The notes below the pieces were generated by a model. It was not told the origin of the DNA and made no database searches. It saw only the letters and a list, made by a program, of their open reading frames with translations. A DNA stretch of 64,000 bases from Basidiobolus meristosporus CBS 931.73 (Eukaryota; Basidiobolomycota; Basidiobolomycetes; Basidiobolales; Basidiobolaceae), in contig MCFE01000428.1 in assembly GCA_002104905.1 (NCBI GenBank), positions 1 to 64,000 on the forward strand, written 5' to 3'. The number at the start of each line of letters is the position of its first letter. Within the stretch, counting starts at the first letter, position 1. Positions 1-11,850 of the stretch are shown piece after piece. Made by a program: the position numbers and the translations under genes.

Positions 1-2480
1 TCACTTAGTGTTACAGTTGTATTACTTCTAAAAGAGTATAAATACTAAGTTTGTTTACAAATAGACAACAGTTCAACTATTTCTTTATGTCTTGATAAGC
101 TCCATGTATTCAAAACACTTCTCAAGTTGCAACAGAATCATTCTTATTTATTTCCTTACCACTGTAACAATGGGTATTCCATATATTATTGGAATCAAAA
201 TGAATTATGGCCTCCTGCTCACTAACCTCTGGGTATGCTCACACCTGCAGTAATTAATACACTTCTGTCACCTCAACTTTATGGCTTTGTAGTGTGATAC
301 TTGCAAAGTGGCATTGTACTTTGTTTTGCTGGTGACACACACATCTTGGAGCATATGCTCAGTTGCCACCACTTAGCCATGAATACCTTTTGAATATCCT
401 TAAAGTACCTCTGGATAATTAGCCAATACATTCCTTCTCCCTGTTGAGTCCTAGTTCCCCTTATAGGTACACTCTCCTTATGAAATACAATCTGGTCCTT
501 CAGGTGGATCCAATCAAGATCAGCCATCAAGATCTTGTAATGATGCAATCAAAATGCCTCCAGCTTGGAATTATTGGCTCCTCTCATCATCTTATGATGG
601 AGTTGTGATGGTATTTTGCTGAAACTACTCCTAAATATGTAAACAAGCTGAACAGTCTTCAAGTTGTCTTTAAACCAAATCTTGATGACATTTGTATGGT
701 TCTCTAGTGGACTATACTTTTCAAGCAAACTCAACTGGCCAGTGCATCAAATTGCCATATAGGGAGAAAACATATCAGTAATTTTAGGTCTTGTTGAGGA
801 CACCTTTTGGCATTATAAAGGCAGTATGGTGGCTGACAGCTAGTACTGTATAAAGCTAGCACACCAATTAACCAAATGGTATGTTCCATGGCTACCTCCT
901 TTTGAACCATTCATATATATATTTGTAGAGTCCTCCCAATTCATTGGTTTACCCACTACTATGGTTGGTATTCCTCATAGAGTTTAAATAAAACACTAAC
1001 ACCTCCTGCTTACCAGCCTCTACATATGCACATACTATAAATAACATACTTCTATCATCTCCACATTATAATTCCTCTGTGTTATCCTTGCAAAATTGAC
1101 AGATACCTTGTATAGTTGGTAGCGTATACAACTTGTCAGTACATACTTGGTTGCTATCACTTTTGCCACAAATACCTCTTGCATATTCACAAACTACTTT
1201 TTGGTACTTTGTCAATATATTCCTTCTCCCTGCTGTTCTCTAGTACCCCCTATAGATACATTCTGGTTTTTGGTTTATGCATTCCATATTGAATGGTGTA
1301 GAAATTAGCTTGCACCCTTGAGAACCTGCATTTGTTGGAAAAGTTGTCCTGCTAAGAATTAGTTGCTTGTTGCATCCAATGCAACTTTGTATTGCTCAAC
1401 TGATTACCTGCATGTTGGGGCTGTTTAGCCTTTTAATGCCAAGGTCTATGTGTCCTCCTGTGCACATCTGTGCTCAGTATTTTCCAACTGCTCATGGCAG
1501 TCCTCCATGCACCAACTCATCACTTCCATGATGGTTCTGATGAGCATACTCATGGTGAGATATGGATGTGGTAGTACTGGCAATTTGACTTGTCTTCCTA
1601 TCTTTCCGCACATCCACTCTTTATGAAACTCCCAAAAGGTGAAGCAAGGTCTAAGATTCTTCATGTGCTAAGCAAAATAGAGTAGAGAATGGATGCAGTA
1701 AAGGCAGCAGTCTACACATTCTGCTTTATGCTTGTAGTTCAGCAGCTCAAATCATGTAATAAATTCTTTGCATAAAAGTTGTAGAATCATCAAGCTTGCA
1801 CTCATAATCCACTTCTGGATAAATATTTCTACCACACTGGATTATGACTCTCAATGCTTCCAGTGTATTCTTGTAGAAATTGCTTCAAAGGCTACTTAAG
1901 TATATACATATCCAGTTCATCCAGTCATGTTATTTGTACTGCTGCATATGAGTATGAATATTGTTTGGAGCTTGTGAGAATACTCTGGTATCCAATTGTA
2001 TGTAATATCTTGCCAATTTTTCAAATATCTCTGGTAACACAAAGGGCTCATTTAGTTTGAACTGCCCTGTGCACAACTTGGCCATTAATATGGGGCTATT
2101 ATTGAGGAGCAAATCCATTGCTCCTGGTGGAAAGCTTTTGCTCCAACAGATTCCCTCTATTTGCAGTATCTCTGGTTTTTGATCAATCTCATATTTGTGT
2201 TGGCGTTTGGACAATAACAATGTGTGTGAGTTATGGGGTAGATCGCCAGCATTTCACACATTTGACAGCTATACCATTTATTGTGCCCAGAAAAGTTAAC
2301 TATTTTGCCAAGGGCTGGGGCAGCTGTAATGCAGATCATAATATGAACTTTAACATAATGGTCACTAACCAGTATCCCACTGCAGGGCATACAAAATTCA
2401 CCTAGCAATGGACAAAGGTAGCTACCCAGGTTGGTTGGTGATTTAGGCTCAGATATAACTGTAGCCACCATCAATTTTCT
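1..2480 (-). pseudogene. Decayed DNA-transposon transposase region
   Basis: AT-rich stretch whose minus strand still reads as pieces of a large cut-and-paste transposase. Around 2157-2474 a 105-residue open piece has the pattern of a leading 'LGSYLCPLL', then 'ITAAPALGKIVNFSGHN' and a C-x2-C ('SCQMCEM'), which resembles the region before the catalytic core of CACTA/KDZ-type transposases (usually an 'R-K-x-x-G-F-x-G-H-x-x-x-x-C-x-x-C' arrangement). A second piece at 279-548 has 'ILMADLDWIHLKD', and a related piece recurs at 26830. Frames are broken many times, so nothing is functional. The family call rests on motif memory, not alignment; it could be another transposase superfamily. Confidence 0.4.
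170..1280. repeat. Diverged direct duplication inside the transposase relic
   Basis: The stretch 170-520 and the stretch 960-1280 can be read against each other by eye. Both carry, in order, 'ggtattcc', a 'cctcctgct' block, 'acttctrtca' with 'cctc', a 'ccttgcaaa' type block, 'ttgccac' with 'aatacct', and 'attccttctccctg' followed by a 'ccccttatag/ccccctatag' block. Spacing is about 790 bases. Divergence is high, so the duplication is old or the two copies are fragments of separate insertions. Confidence 0.45.
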
Positions 2481-2734
2481 GCCCTGTTACCATAAGACAG
2501 GTGGCAGATTCAGGTTGGTGAAAATCTGCAGCTAGCAGGATTTGCTTGTTAAGTACTTGTTCAGTGAGAATCTATCAAGTGCCAAGGCAACATTATGTGC
2601 ATTCATACCTTCAAAGTAGGTCTTGATTTGTTGTTGTTTGCAATGTTTGCCATCAAGTATATTGGAAATGTTGGTGCCTGATTAATACTGAGTGTGGAGC
2701 TTTAAAGCTTCAGATATTTGTTGGACTGCATGAG

Positions 2735-3120
2735 CTCAATGTTGAGCAAAATGTGCCTGACCTTGACCATGAGCATTATCCAAGATTAACATTAGCAAAT
2801 GAGTTTTGGGCTAGCATTTGTATGCTCAGAAAGTATTTCAAGAGTAGCAGAAACTATCAGAGGCCAAAGAGCAAGGGTGCCATAGCTAAAAACCAGCAGC
2901 TACCTCAAGATCCTGTTACAAGTAGGGCCAAAAGCTCTAAACAAGCATCAAAGAAATGTTGGGTAGCTTGAAGAGTGCCAATAAGGGACAAGTAGGTAGA
3001 CATGCAAGCACCAGTAGAACATTTATCAAGGAAAAAGCAGAGCTCCATTCAAGAAGCACACAGTCAGAGAAAAAGTGAAGGACCTTTCAGTAATAAAGAC
3101 TAGTGGCTTCCTCAGGAGCC
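2735..3120 (+). pseudogene. Relic of the tandem-module protein family (one module)
   Basis: The plus strand reads 'DHEHYPRL', then 'SQ/PQDPVTSRAKSSKQ', 'SKKCWVA', and after a stop 'RDKQVDMQA' type sequence. This is the same order of short peptides as in the minus-strand pseudogene at 47006-48989. Only one module and its upstream spacer are present here, and stops interrupt it. Function is unknown. The shared module shows that the parent gene was dispersed, which suggests it was carried by a mobile element. Confidence 0.5.
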
Positions 3121-3122
3121 TA

Positions 3123-3720
3123 TGTTAAGATCTAATGTTTGAATATCTAAGTTGATCAGTTTTCAGTCAAGTCAATTAACTTTATTATCAGCCTATCAGT
3201 AAATCAGTATTATGCATCAAATCTGTAGTATTAGTCAGCAGATGAATCAGCATATCCTTATCAGACAGATATAGATTTCTTAGGTAGGATCTAATTGGGT
3301 GATAATGATGCAATTTAGTGAGCTGTTGGCCATAACCTGCATGTGGAAATACAATTGGTCAGCAATTGATATGGGAAATACTTATATGAGGAGTTGCTGG
3401 AACCTCAATAAAGATCAGTTCAAGTTTCAGTGAGTACTAAGCTAGCTAAACTCCTTATTCCTCTACAACTCTAGTAGTAAGACTTGTAATATTGGTAGCA
3501 GCAGTTACCAGAAACATCCCTCCTGAAGTAAGAAGAAGCCTCTCCCAAGATTTCAGGAAATCATGAACTAAAGAATGCTTTGCAGCAAATCCTGACCCAA
3601 CAGCAGCAATTACTGCAGATCCTTAGCCAGCAACAACCAGTAATGGCTACCATGGCACAGAACCAGTTAAGCCCTGTCAAAGGCAGCTTTATGGCACTCC
3701 CTGGCACCATATGTGCTTTT
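3123..3720 (+). mobile_element. Possible 5' LTR, primer site and gag start of an LTR-element relic
   Basis: The stretch from 'tgttaagatc' at 3123 to about 3490 is followed by 'ttggtagcagcagttacc', which looks like a TGG-initiated primer binding site. After that a plus-strand reading rich in Q ('LTQQQQLLQILSQQQ') leads into 'PVMATMAQNQ', typical of the start of a gag region. The right-hand part is lost in the GGCA-rich element that follows. No second LTR was found in the window, so the LTR call rests on this order only. Confidence 0.35.
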
Positions 3721-4075
3721 TACAGGTTTTACTTTAGGGCTAATATTTAAATATAGTGCCAGATAGTGCCATGAACTTTTGTGACATGTTACAAGCCACA
3801 GGAGCTAGATTTGAAGTGCCTTAGGTATTGAGTACCAGATGCCTGTTGTTAGTCTTTTTGAGCTTTCATACATCTTGCACAACATTGGTTCCAAAAAAAG
3901 GTCAAAAAATGGATTTTCACAAGCACAATGGGTGAAACTCAGGGGCTGCTTTGCAAGAAGATGAAGAACTATGTTTCACACACTGTGGCCAAGTATAGGT
4001 TCACTTGGCCTCCATGTCACACTTTGACATCATTTGGCACTCATGGCTCAATGTGGCACTATCCAAAGGAACAAA
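3690..4075. repeat. GGCA-rich element, decayed copy of the 23538-23747 family
   Basis: Contains 'ggcagctttatggcactccc' and 'ctggcacc', then 'agtgccagatagtgcc', then 'ggcactcatggctcaatg' and 'tggcactatcc' near 4030-4065. GGCA or its complement TGCC recurs at close to 10-base steps, and the right end reads 'ggaacaaatc', close to the terminal 'ggaacaagct' of the intact element at 23747. It abuts an LTR fragment at 4076, as if it had inserted into that LTR. The left end is not defined. Confidence 0.4.
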
Positions 4076-4217
4076 TCTTTTGTCTCTACTCTAATGTGAA
4101 GGAAATAAGGCCACAAGCTTATCATGGGAAAACTATTGACCTACAATCCCCAGCCTAGTTAGTGCCTTAACAAAAGTATCTGCTGGGTTCAGCATCCTTC
4201 AAGATGGCAATGTACCA
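4076..4217 (-). repeat. Fragment of a C/E-family gypsy LTR
   Basis: Reads almost in step with 12555-12680 of solo LTR E (shared 'aatgtgaagg', 'gccacaagctt', 'gggaaaactattga', 'ctacaatcccca', 'gtgctgggttcagc'-like and 'gcaatgtac' blocks). It is about 140 bases, cut at the left by the GGCA element and at the right by the start of the LTR of element D. It is a remnant of an earlier insertion of the same LTR family. Confidence 0.6.
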
Positions 4218-4551
4218 TGTGGGTTAATACTGACTGTACTTGGTAGCTGGGGGAGCTTGTGGGTCAAGTCAGTGCCACTTGACTCAGAATAGCTTCCAAT
4301 AGAAGGTAGCAAGGTAATAAAGACTTATGTTTATTACATCAAAATTTGTCCCTTTCAGCTTGTCTCAATTGGCTTTATATATATCTCACTGAGAGGGGCT
4401 TAGGAGATAGACAGTGTGTTATAAAATAGGGATGCAAGCACCTTCCTATTATGGTAAGCGCTTTAATTAGGTAAGGACAGGAATAGGAAGAAGGACGTAT
4501 GTGGGACTTTTGGGAAAATACTTGGGGACTTTGGGTAGGACTCTGGGGGAG
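4218..4551 (-). repeat. 3' LTR of element D (portion verified against the other LTR)
   Basis: Begins 'tgtgggtta' and matches 25908-26230 in order: 'gtacttggtagc/gcacttggtagc', 'gtcaagtcagt', 'aaggtaataaagactta', 'ttattacatcaaa', 'atatatatctcactg', 'gcaagcaccttcctattat', 'taaggacaggaatagga'. The other copy is truncated after about 320 bases, so the inner end of this LTR cannot be placed; it may extend a few hundred bases further right. Confidence 0.7.
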
Positions 4552-4589
4552 CTATTGGGCAAAGAGTGGGTACTACATTTGATACTCAC

Positions 4590-5860
4590 ATATTCTGGGT
4601 GATAAGAGGAAGCTTTGTCCATGAAGTTCTATGGCTAACTTGCTTCTCCAGGGTTGATTTTGTTTCTAGAGCATGGGGAGTCACCATGGTACCATTGTTT
4701 GTTGTCACTCACAAGGGGATTGTGGGCATGTACCTGGTACCATTTGGTGGCAGAGTGCAGTGTGGCATGGGTTGTTTGAGGGGTGTTTTTCACAGAGCTA
4801 AACAATTGGCAAACCATAGGGTTCTGGGAGAGCTCATTGGGGATTAGAGAACAAGAAGATTTGCAATAATCTGATAAAGTCTTGCTTCTTTATCTTGTAA
4901 ATGCTGTTGGGGCTTGTCCTTGTTGTATTCAACATGACAGCAGGGGCTATTTTGAAGAGAACATACACTTGTCTAGTAATCATCTGTTGTCAATAACAAG
5001 TTTCTGCCTCTTCTGAGACATATTGTAGTTCTTTTGCGGAGACTGTGGCACAACTGAGGTGTTTATGCACTTGCTTCATGGTTTCTACAGAGTCTGTGGT
5101 GGTTTCTTTAGTTACCTTGTAGTTGGACTTTGTACTGGCTCCTGAGTTATCCTGTGGTGAACCACTGTAGTAGTTGCAACACAGCAACTTGGTGGATTGC
5201 ATGGGCCAACTGGCTTGTGTATTTAATTTGTTTACATATCTTCTCCAGGATGATTCCTTCTTGGAAATGCAGCTTGAGATGCTTGCATATTTCTCAGAGG
5301 AGTCCTTCAGTTGAGAGTTCTATTTCTGGTGCTCTTACAGCTTGTACCAGCTATGTGTATACCTCAACAACTGTGCCACCTATCAGTGGTAAGTATGCAA
5401 CAAAATAGGGGGGCTCTTGAGGCCTTGTGTGGGTGTGACAGTTGACTCCTAGTGTCTTATGTTTGATTGTGACCAGAATGGACACTGGAATTAATGTGGT
5501 ATCCTTCTCCTTATTGATCAAGGAGCCTCCTCTCAGGTGGTATACTGTCTTCTTGGGTGGTATCTCCATACCTCATATTGGCATGGGTACCAGTCTTGTC
5601 CCTCTCTGATTTTGTCTTACATTAACATGACTGCTCCTGCAAACATCTCTTCATAGATGGTACTTGTTACATATAATGCTTGTATTGTATCACTCAACAC
5701 CTGCAAGTTGGTCTTACTTTTGATATTGCCTTGATTCTTGCTGGTAGGAGGAGTGTTGCTAGTTTTGGGTGAGCTGTTTCTGTTGGTGCTTTCCATATGC
5801 ATTCTTTGCTTCTCCCTTTGGGCAAACTTCCTTGCACATATCATTTGTACCTATACCAAC
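4590..5860 (-). pseudogene. Decayed reading region between integrase and 3' LTR of element D
   Basis: Downstream of the integrase remnant on the minus strand, about 1.2 kb still reads as protein-like stretches: 5351-5569 (72 residues, 'VYHLRGGSLINKEKD'), 5617-5844 (75 residues, basic, 'ICARKFAQREKQR'), 4990-5202 (70 residues, with 'LLCCNYYSG'). Composition is that of coding sequence broken by a few stops rather than random sequence. The position would suit a third reading frame after pol. I see no clear signal peptide, fusion peptide or membrane segment, so no envelope function is claimed. It could also be an unrelated insertion or LTR sequence. Confidence 0.35.
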
Positions 5861-7789
5861 TAAAAATCCCTCTTATGAACTTTATATGTATCCCATGTCT
5901 TTCTCTATCCTTGTCCTGATGATTGTTTAATCACACTTTAGTCTTGGTGAAGATTGGTGGATCACTATGAAATGGTTTCAGATGGGTTGGCACTGCATTG
6001 CTGACTGTCTCACTGTCCAGGGTAATGGTGTACTTTGTTCCATGGTCCAAACAGATAATGGTGCAAGGGCCAATCCATTAGGGTGTAAATTGTGGGCAAA
6101 ACTGAAGGCCTGCAACAGTTTGGTCATACCACACCTCATTGCCTGGTCTCCATTTTTGTCTTGTTAGTTTCATGTTTTAGGTGGAGGAGGACAGTGCTTA
6201 TCATCATTTTTGATTATTTTTATGTATAGGTGGGCAATAGAGTGTATCAACCTTTCTATATAGTGGTTATGTGTTGTCAGGGGGATGCCTTCCATTGTGA
6301 ATCAAGCTCCTTCATGCTACTTAGGTCTTTGTTCATATAGGATTTCATACAGGGAGAAACCTGTTATTTTATTGGGTATGGTACGCATTGCTAGGAGTGT
6401 CAGTGGGAGCCGCTTGGCCCATGACTGGGAAAGTTCCTAGTGAAGCTTCTCTACTATGTGGCAACATGTCTGGCTCATCCTCTTGGTTAATCTTTCAGTC
6501 CAGGGGTTATACACAGCCATGAAAACCTGTTTTATGCCCATCATATTGCACAGGTGAACTACAGCGTTGTTCAGGAAGGAACCACCATTGTTGAACGGGA
6601 GTATCTAAGGATATCCATGCCAGCAGATGCAATGCCCTAGAATGAATTGGGTAATTGTCTTCTCATCTTTATTTTGGATGGATTGGGCTTCTAACAACTT
6701 TGCAAAATAATTGGTAGCAATTATAATATATTGTTCTCCTTTCTTTGCTTTCATAAATAAGCTAACAGAGCCAATCCCTTGCAGGTGATGGCATTCAATT
6801 TTTGGTAGTCAATGCAAAAACATTGATTTCCATCCTTCTTTGGGTCTATCAACTCAGGGGAGGCCCACAGAGAGTGGCTCTCTGAAATGATGTTGTGCTT
6901 TAGTAAAGTTTCAATTGTCTCTTTGAAATAATCCACATCAATTTTCAAGCTTCTATAAGCTTTTTGCTTGATGAGGTATTTGCTGGCAAGGTGGATTTGG
7001 TGATATACCCTGGGTATATGGCCAATTGCCTGGTTCTTAGAGAATGCTCAAGCAAGAGGGTGTATACTTTCCAGGAACTTGTCTTGTAGCATAGGTGATA
7101 GACCAGGGTCCACATCCAGTTTGGGGAGCTCCTCTTTTGGCTCCTTGCTTGTAGGTGGGTCTTGGTTGTTTACATCAACTTCCACTATGCTAAACAACAG
7201 CACTCCTCTAAGCAGTACCACCATATGTTTTCTATTGTTAACCACTAGCATATCCGGCTTTGTGCTTTGTGTTTTGGTGGTATCCATACTTTAGGGATCA
7301 TGATTCCTTCTAGATGATGGAAAACCTTTGTTGCAGTTATCATTCTTCCATTTGTCAAATATACTATTGGTGTCTCTAATGAAATCACTGTCTCACTGGC
7401 AGGTATTATTTTTATCACCTTTTGTGTGATGATCAGACACTGTGATGATTTCACCTCCTTGATTGTCATACAGTTGCTACATGCCTTGGTCTCATTGGTG
7501 ATATGAATCAGTGGGATACTCTAGGAATCCCACCTGACTCAGAAGCACTGTGGAGTATGTCCATCTTATGTTGGATAAACCAACTCTTGCCAATAATTAG
7601 GTTGTTGGCTGCAATAGGTTGGACCAGAACATCTTGGTGTATAATCAAGTTGCCTAGCTGGATGGGGTAATTAGGTACCACACCTACTGCTGTGTCTAGT
7701 CAGTCATTTGCTAGCCATACTCAAATGGTGTTCTTGGGGACCATGTCTAATTTTAGATGGTTTGCTAGTGACTCTGACATTATAAATGT
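5861..7789 (-). pseudogene. Element D pol remnant: end of protease, reverse transcriptase, integrase
   Basis: The minus strand reads, in order, the end of a retroviral-type aspartic protease ('NLIIGKSWFIQHK' near 7560-7610), the start of a reverse transcriptase at 6751-6948 ('LLKHNIISES', 'WASPELIDPKKDG', 'CIDYQKLNAIT', the usual fingers region), and an integrase end near 6320-6430 ('WAKRLPLTLLAMRTIPNK' and 'TGFSLYEILY'). The catalytic palm motif and the D-D-E core are not readable, so a large part of pol is deleted or scrambled. Several stops are present. It is dead and forms the left half of an element split by C. Confidence 0.65.
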
Positions 7790-8866
7790 TGTGGTGGTGT
7801 ATAAGTCCAAAGGGCAAAATACGGCCAACACTTCTCAAGTGTGAATGTGTGTGGGGTGTTTACTGGGTGCAATAACCTCTGGCAAAAGCTTGCTAGGAAT
7901 ACTGGGTCTTTTGTCTAATCTAATGTGATGGGGAATAAAGCCTCAAGCTTGTCAAGGGAAAACTATTGAACTACAATCCCCAACTTAGTTGGTGTCTTAA
8001 CAAGAGTTTATAATGGCTTTGACGTCCTTTGAGATGACAATGTACTAAAGCTTCCAAAGTCAAAACAACTGTAAACTCCACCAACAGGGACTTGATAAGA
8101 ATGCAGCTTTGACCAATAGTTATAAAGACTGAAAAGTATCTTTGCCTGTACAAGAACAAACTTGGGAAAACAAACAATAAAATAAAATATACCTACTCTG
8201 AGTATTCCTCACAAGTAGTGCCTCCAAGGTCAGTTGGCTGTCAGTGCGGTTTCCTGGGAGTATTGTCAGGTCTGAGTCAGAAAATAGTGGTAATAGGTAG
8301 CGGTGATCTCACTAATCAATAAGTTGGAATATTGGAAGAGGGATGATTTATTTTAAAGGGTAGCCTCCCTTATATACTTTTTTGCTGCTCAATTTCTTGC
8401 TAGAAAATACTTTCCAGAAGTTTCGAGAAGGTAGTAGACAGCCAATCATGTCATTGTGTATTAAAAATAGCGCAAATTCTTGGCAGATTGTTCCATGAGA
8501 CATAGTAGCACCTAGCCAATCAGGTAGTGGTATATGAAACCCCTGTGTCATGTGGTTGCCTCTTATGGTAGTAGGATAGGAGGATTATGAGACCAAGATG
8601 GTCACATGACATGGGCACTGTTGGGGTACTTGCCTTATATGGTAACTATCTTATCTTGGCATCTTGGCAAGGAATAGGAATAGCTTGTGCAATGGGATAA
8701 TAGTGACAAATAGTTTGTCAGGTTGCATAGTAATAATCACATAGACAGAATAGAAAATATTGCAATTTGGGATGATACTAATATAGGGGGGGTTATCCTT
8801 TTTAGGGAAGTGAATGTATATAGAATGAGCACATCTGCCTGTGGGTGTCACTGTGACCCCACTACA
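7790..8866 (-). repeat. 3' LTR of element C
   Basis: 1077 bases, starts TGTGGTGGTGTATAAG and ends ACCCCACTACA. Matches the LTR at 23286-24573 apart from point differences (for example 'gtttactggg' versus 'gttcagtggg') and the 210-base element inserted in the right copy. Confidence 0.93.
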
Positions 8867-8880
8867 TCCACCCCCCTCTC
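8867..8880 (-). other. Polypurine tract of element C
   Basis: On the element strand this reads GAGAGGGGGGTGGA, directly against the start of the 3' LTR. It is the expected plus-strand primer for reverse transcription. Element B has AAGTGGGGGGTGGA at the same position, so the last nine bases are shared. Confidence 0.85.
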
Positions 8881-8905
8881 AGCTTTGAACTCAGGTCAAA
8901 GCAAA

Positions 8906-11850
8906 CTAAATGTGATGTGCAAAATTCCGGTGCTTGAATAGCTTAAGTCTGTTTCCTGCCACCAGTGCTCTTAGCAGTGCTTCATCAAGTTCAGACAGGT
9001 AGTAGCTTCCATTTCCAATCACCTCAGAGATAATATATGGGCCAGACCACTTATTGTCTAATTTGCGACTCCACTGCTTGTCTAGAGTGGAAACATAGAG
9101 CAGTACTGGATCTCCTTGCAGTAATGGCTTTGGTCTAAGGCTATGTGACTTGTCAAATGGTTCCTTGTTCTGAAGTCTTGTCTCTTGGAGTTTAGCAGCT
9201 GCTTGGGTAATATCAAGCTCATGGTGATCAAGCTGTTTGATGCGTGTAGTCAGTAGTTCTTCTCTACTCATTGTAGTCCTCCACTCTAGCATATTCCAGG
9301 ATGTTGAGTCAAGCTCTATGGGAAGAATGCAATCGTGTCCATAAAGCAATTTGAATGGAGATAGGCCTGTGCTGCGTTTTGTAGTGATTCTATCTGCCCA
9401 GAGTGCTAGATGAAGTTGTCTATGCCACTGTAGTGTCATGTTGTTGCAGCCCTTGACTAGGGAGTTAACTAAGGGGCCATAGCCCCTTTCAACCATTCCA
9501 TTGGCCTGTGGGTGATACGCAGTGGTGAAAGCAATATGAATCTTGTATTGTGAGCAGAGTTCCTGGACCAAATTTGAAGTCATTTCTCCTTGGTCAGCAA
9601 CAAACTGGCTGATGCGGCCAAATCTGCATATTATATCTTCAAGAATAAATCTCCATACAGTGTGGCTTTTGTTATTGGATAGAGCTCGAGCTTCTACCCA
9701 CCCACTCAGATCATCTCTGGCAACAACAAGGTACTTCTTGGTACCAGCAGTTGGCATGTGGACCAGGTCAATGCCAACCTTCTGCCATAGACAAGGTGTG
9801 TAGGTTGGATGGAGCGGCTCCTCATATCTCTTGGTTGACCTTCTTTGGCAAATATCACAAGATTCAACAAAGTGTTGGACATCATGATACATATGCTCCC
9901 AGTAGTATCTACTGGAAACAACATTGTAAGTGTCGTCTCTGCCTCTATGGCCACCCGGTCTTCCTTCATGAAGGCTTGACATAATAGTCAGTTGTTCCTG
10001 GGGCTCAACTATAACTCTCCGTGGTGTCTGTCCAGGCTTTACTTGTTTGAAGAGGAGGCCATCCTTTATGTATAAATGATGGGCCTTCTTCCTGAGCTTT
10101 CTGAAATCATGTGGGCTCATTCCTGGTGGCTTCTCTAAGGTTCTCAGATAGTCTTGAATGGTGTTCCAAGTAGAGTTGCTTGGCTTCTTCACATGTAGTT
10201 GTTGGATTTCTGCATCAATTATGTCATCAAAGTCAGGGTCCATATCTTCAGACAACTGTGGTCCCTTCCTGGAGAGTGCATTGGCCACAACATTTGTCTT
10301 GCCAGGGATATGTCTGACCTCAAAGTCAAACATTTTCAGCCATGCCATCCACCAATTTGTGGCATCATCAGGTAGATCAGGCTTGTTGATCATTCCTATG
10401 AGTGGCTTAGCATCTGTCTCCAGGATGAAATGTGTCATCTAGAGTTGTGACTTCAGCTTTCTCAGCATCTTCACAACTCCTAGTAGCTCTCTCTTAATCT
10501 GTGAGTATCTTTGTTCTCTAGGAGAGAAGAGGCAGCTCTCATATCTGCAGGCATAGCGGTTGCCACCTTCATCATCTTGGCCAAGTAGTGCTCCAGCACC
10601 TATAGGACTTGCATCCACTGTCAAGATAGATGGGCATTCAGTGTTCTGATAGTCAAGAGGTCTTGGAACCGGTGGAGATACTAAGGCCTCTTTTAGTAAT
10701 TACATGGCCTCTTCTTGCTCTTCTCCCCAGATAAATGGGGTATTCTTTCTCTGTAGTTGGTAGATTGGTTCTGCTATCTCAGAAAATCCTGTGATCCAAA
10801 TCCTAAAGAACCCACAAGCTGCCACAAAGCCGCAAGCTTGTGTTAGATTTGTGGGGGTAGGCCAGTTGCATATTTTTTGTGTCTTGGAGTCTCCAGGTGA
10901 ACAACCAAAGGTGTTGCATTTTTGTCCAACAATGGACATCTCTGATATACCAAAGCTGCTTTTCTTGCCACTGATGGTGAGTCCAGCTTTTTCAATGGCT
11001 CCTAATATGGCATCATTGTCTGAAATATGGTCGTAGACAAACTTTCTTACTCCAGGCATAACTTCAGTTGTGTCCTGGAGTTTTGGTCCTTTGATGCCTA
11101 TGTCATCAACAAAGACAGCAAGTTTCTCAGGTATAAACTGGTAGAGCACATTCACCATGCATCTCTGGAACTGAGCCACAGAGTTTGTTGGCCCTTGGCT
11201 GAGTCTTGTCATTCTTAACAGTCCAAATGGTGTCTGGAGTGCAAACATATCTCTTAATGTCTCATCTAGGGGAATCTGGTCATATCCTGAATAGAGATCA
11301 TATGTTGAGTAGATGGAGTGACCACTAAAGCTCTCTGCAAAGTCATCAATAGATGGAGGTATTGCGGCATCTCTGATGGTGACAGCATTTGCAGGTTGCA
11401 TGTCTTGAATGAATTGCAGCTTTCCATTCTTCTTTTTGGTCACAAACCATCTGTTAGCATAAGGTCCATGGCAAGGTTCTAGAATACCAGCTTCAATGTT
11501 CTTCTTAAGTAGGTCATGCACATCAGCTTGGAGTCCTCTAGGTAGTGGGTAAGGCTTAAATGACCAGGGTGTGTGGGGCACTGTATGAATCTTGATAGGT
11601 TTTTCAACCAATGTCTTTAAGAGTCCCATCTCCTTGTTGTTATATGAGAAAACCTTATCATGCCTTATCAGGGTTTCTTCAAATAGTAAGATCTCCTCCG
11701 GTGTAAGGTTTCCATCACCAATGATAAGTTGCTTAAGTCTCTCAGGTGTAAGTGGTATATCTTCTGGTGTTCCTTCTGGTAGTCTGATGTAATCAGCAGG
11801 TCAAGATCCATCAGTTAAAGGTGTAAGTGATGGTCTAGTCTTCTGTTCTA
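8906..11850 (-). pseudogene. Element C pol: reverse transcriptase, RNase H, integrase (in-frame stops)
   Basis: One minus-strand frame runs through about 2.9 kb and is interrupted by a TGA at 11801-11803, a TAA at 10700-10702 and a TAG at 10439-10441. RT: 'LLKKNIEAGILEP', 'FVTKKKNGK', then the catalytic 'AVFVDDIGI' (the YxDD box with F). RNase H: 'LTVDASPIGAGALLGQ' through 'REQRYSQIKRELLGVV' and 'ILETDAKPL'. Integrase: an HHCC zinc site ending 'CDICQRRST', then D ('GIDLVHMP'), D ('FVADQGEMTS') and E ('HPQANGMVERG'), and a GPY/F module 'WSGPYIISEV'. No chromodomain was seen. The protein would copy the element RNA and insert the cDNA, but the three stops and the frame break before it make it defective. 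Confidence 0.88.

Noticed and set aside
4590-5860. Envelope gene in element D
   Set aside because: No signal peptide, cleavage site, fusion peptide or membrane anchor can be read. Position alone is not enough.
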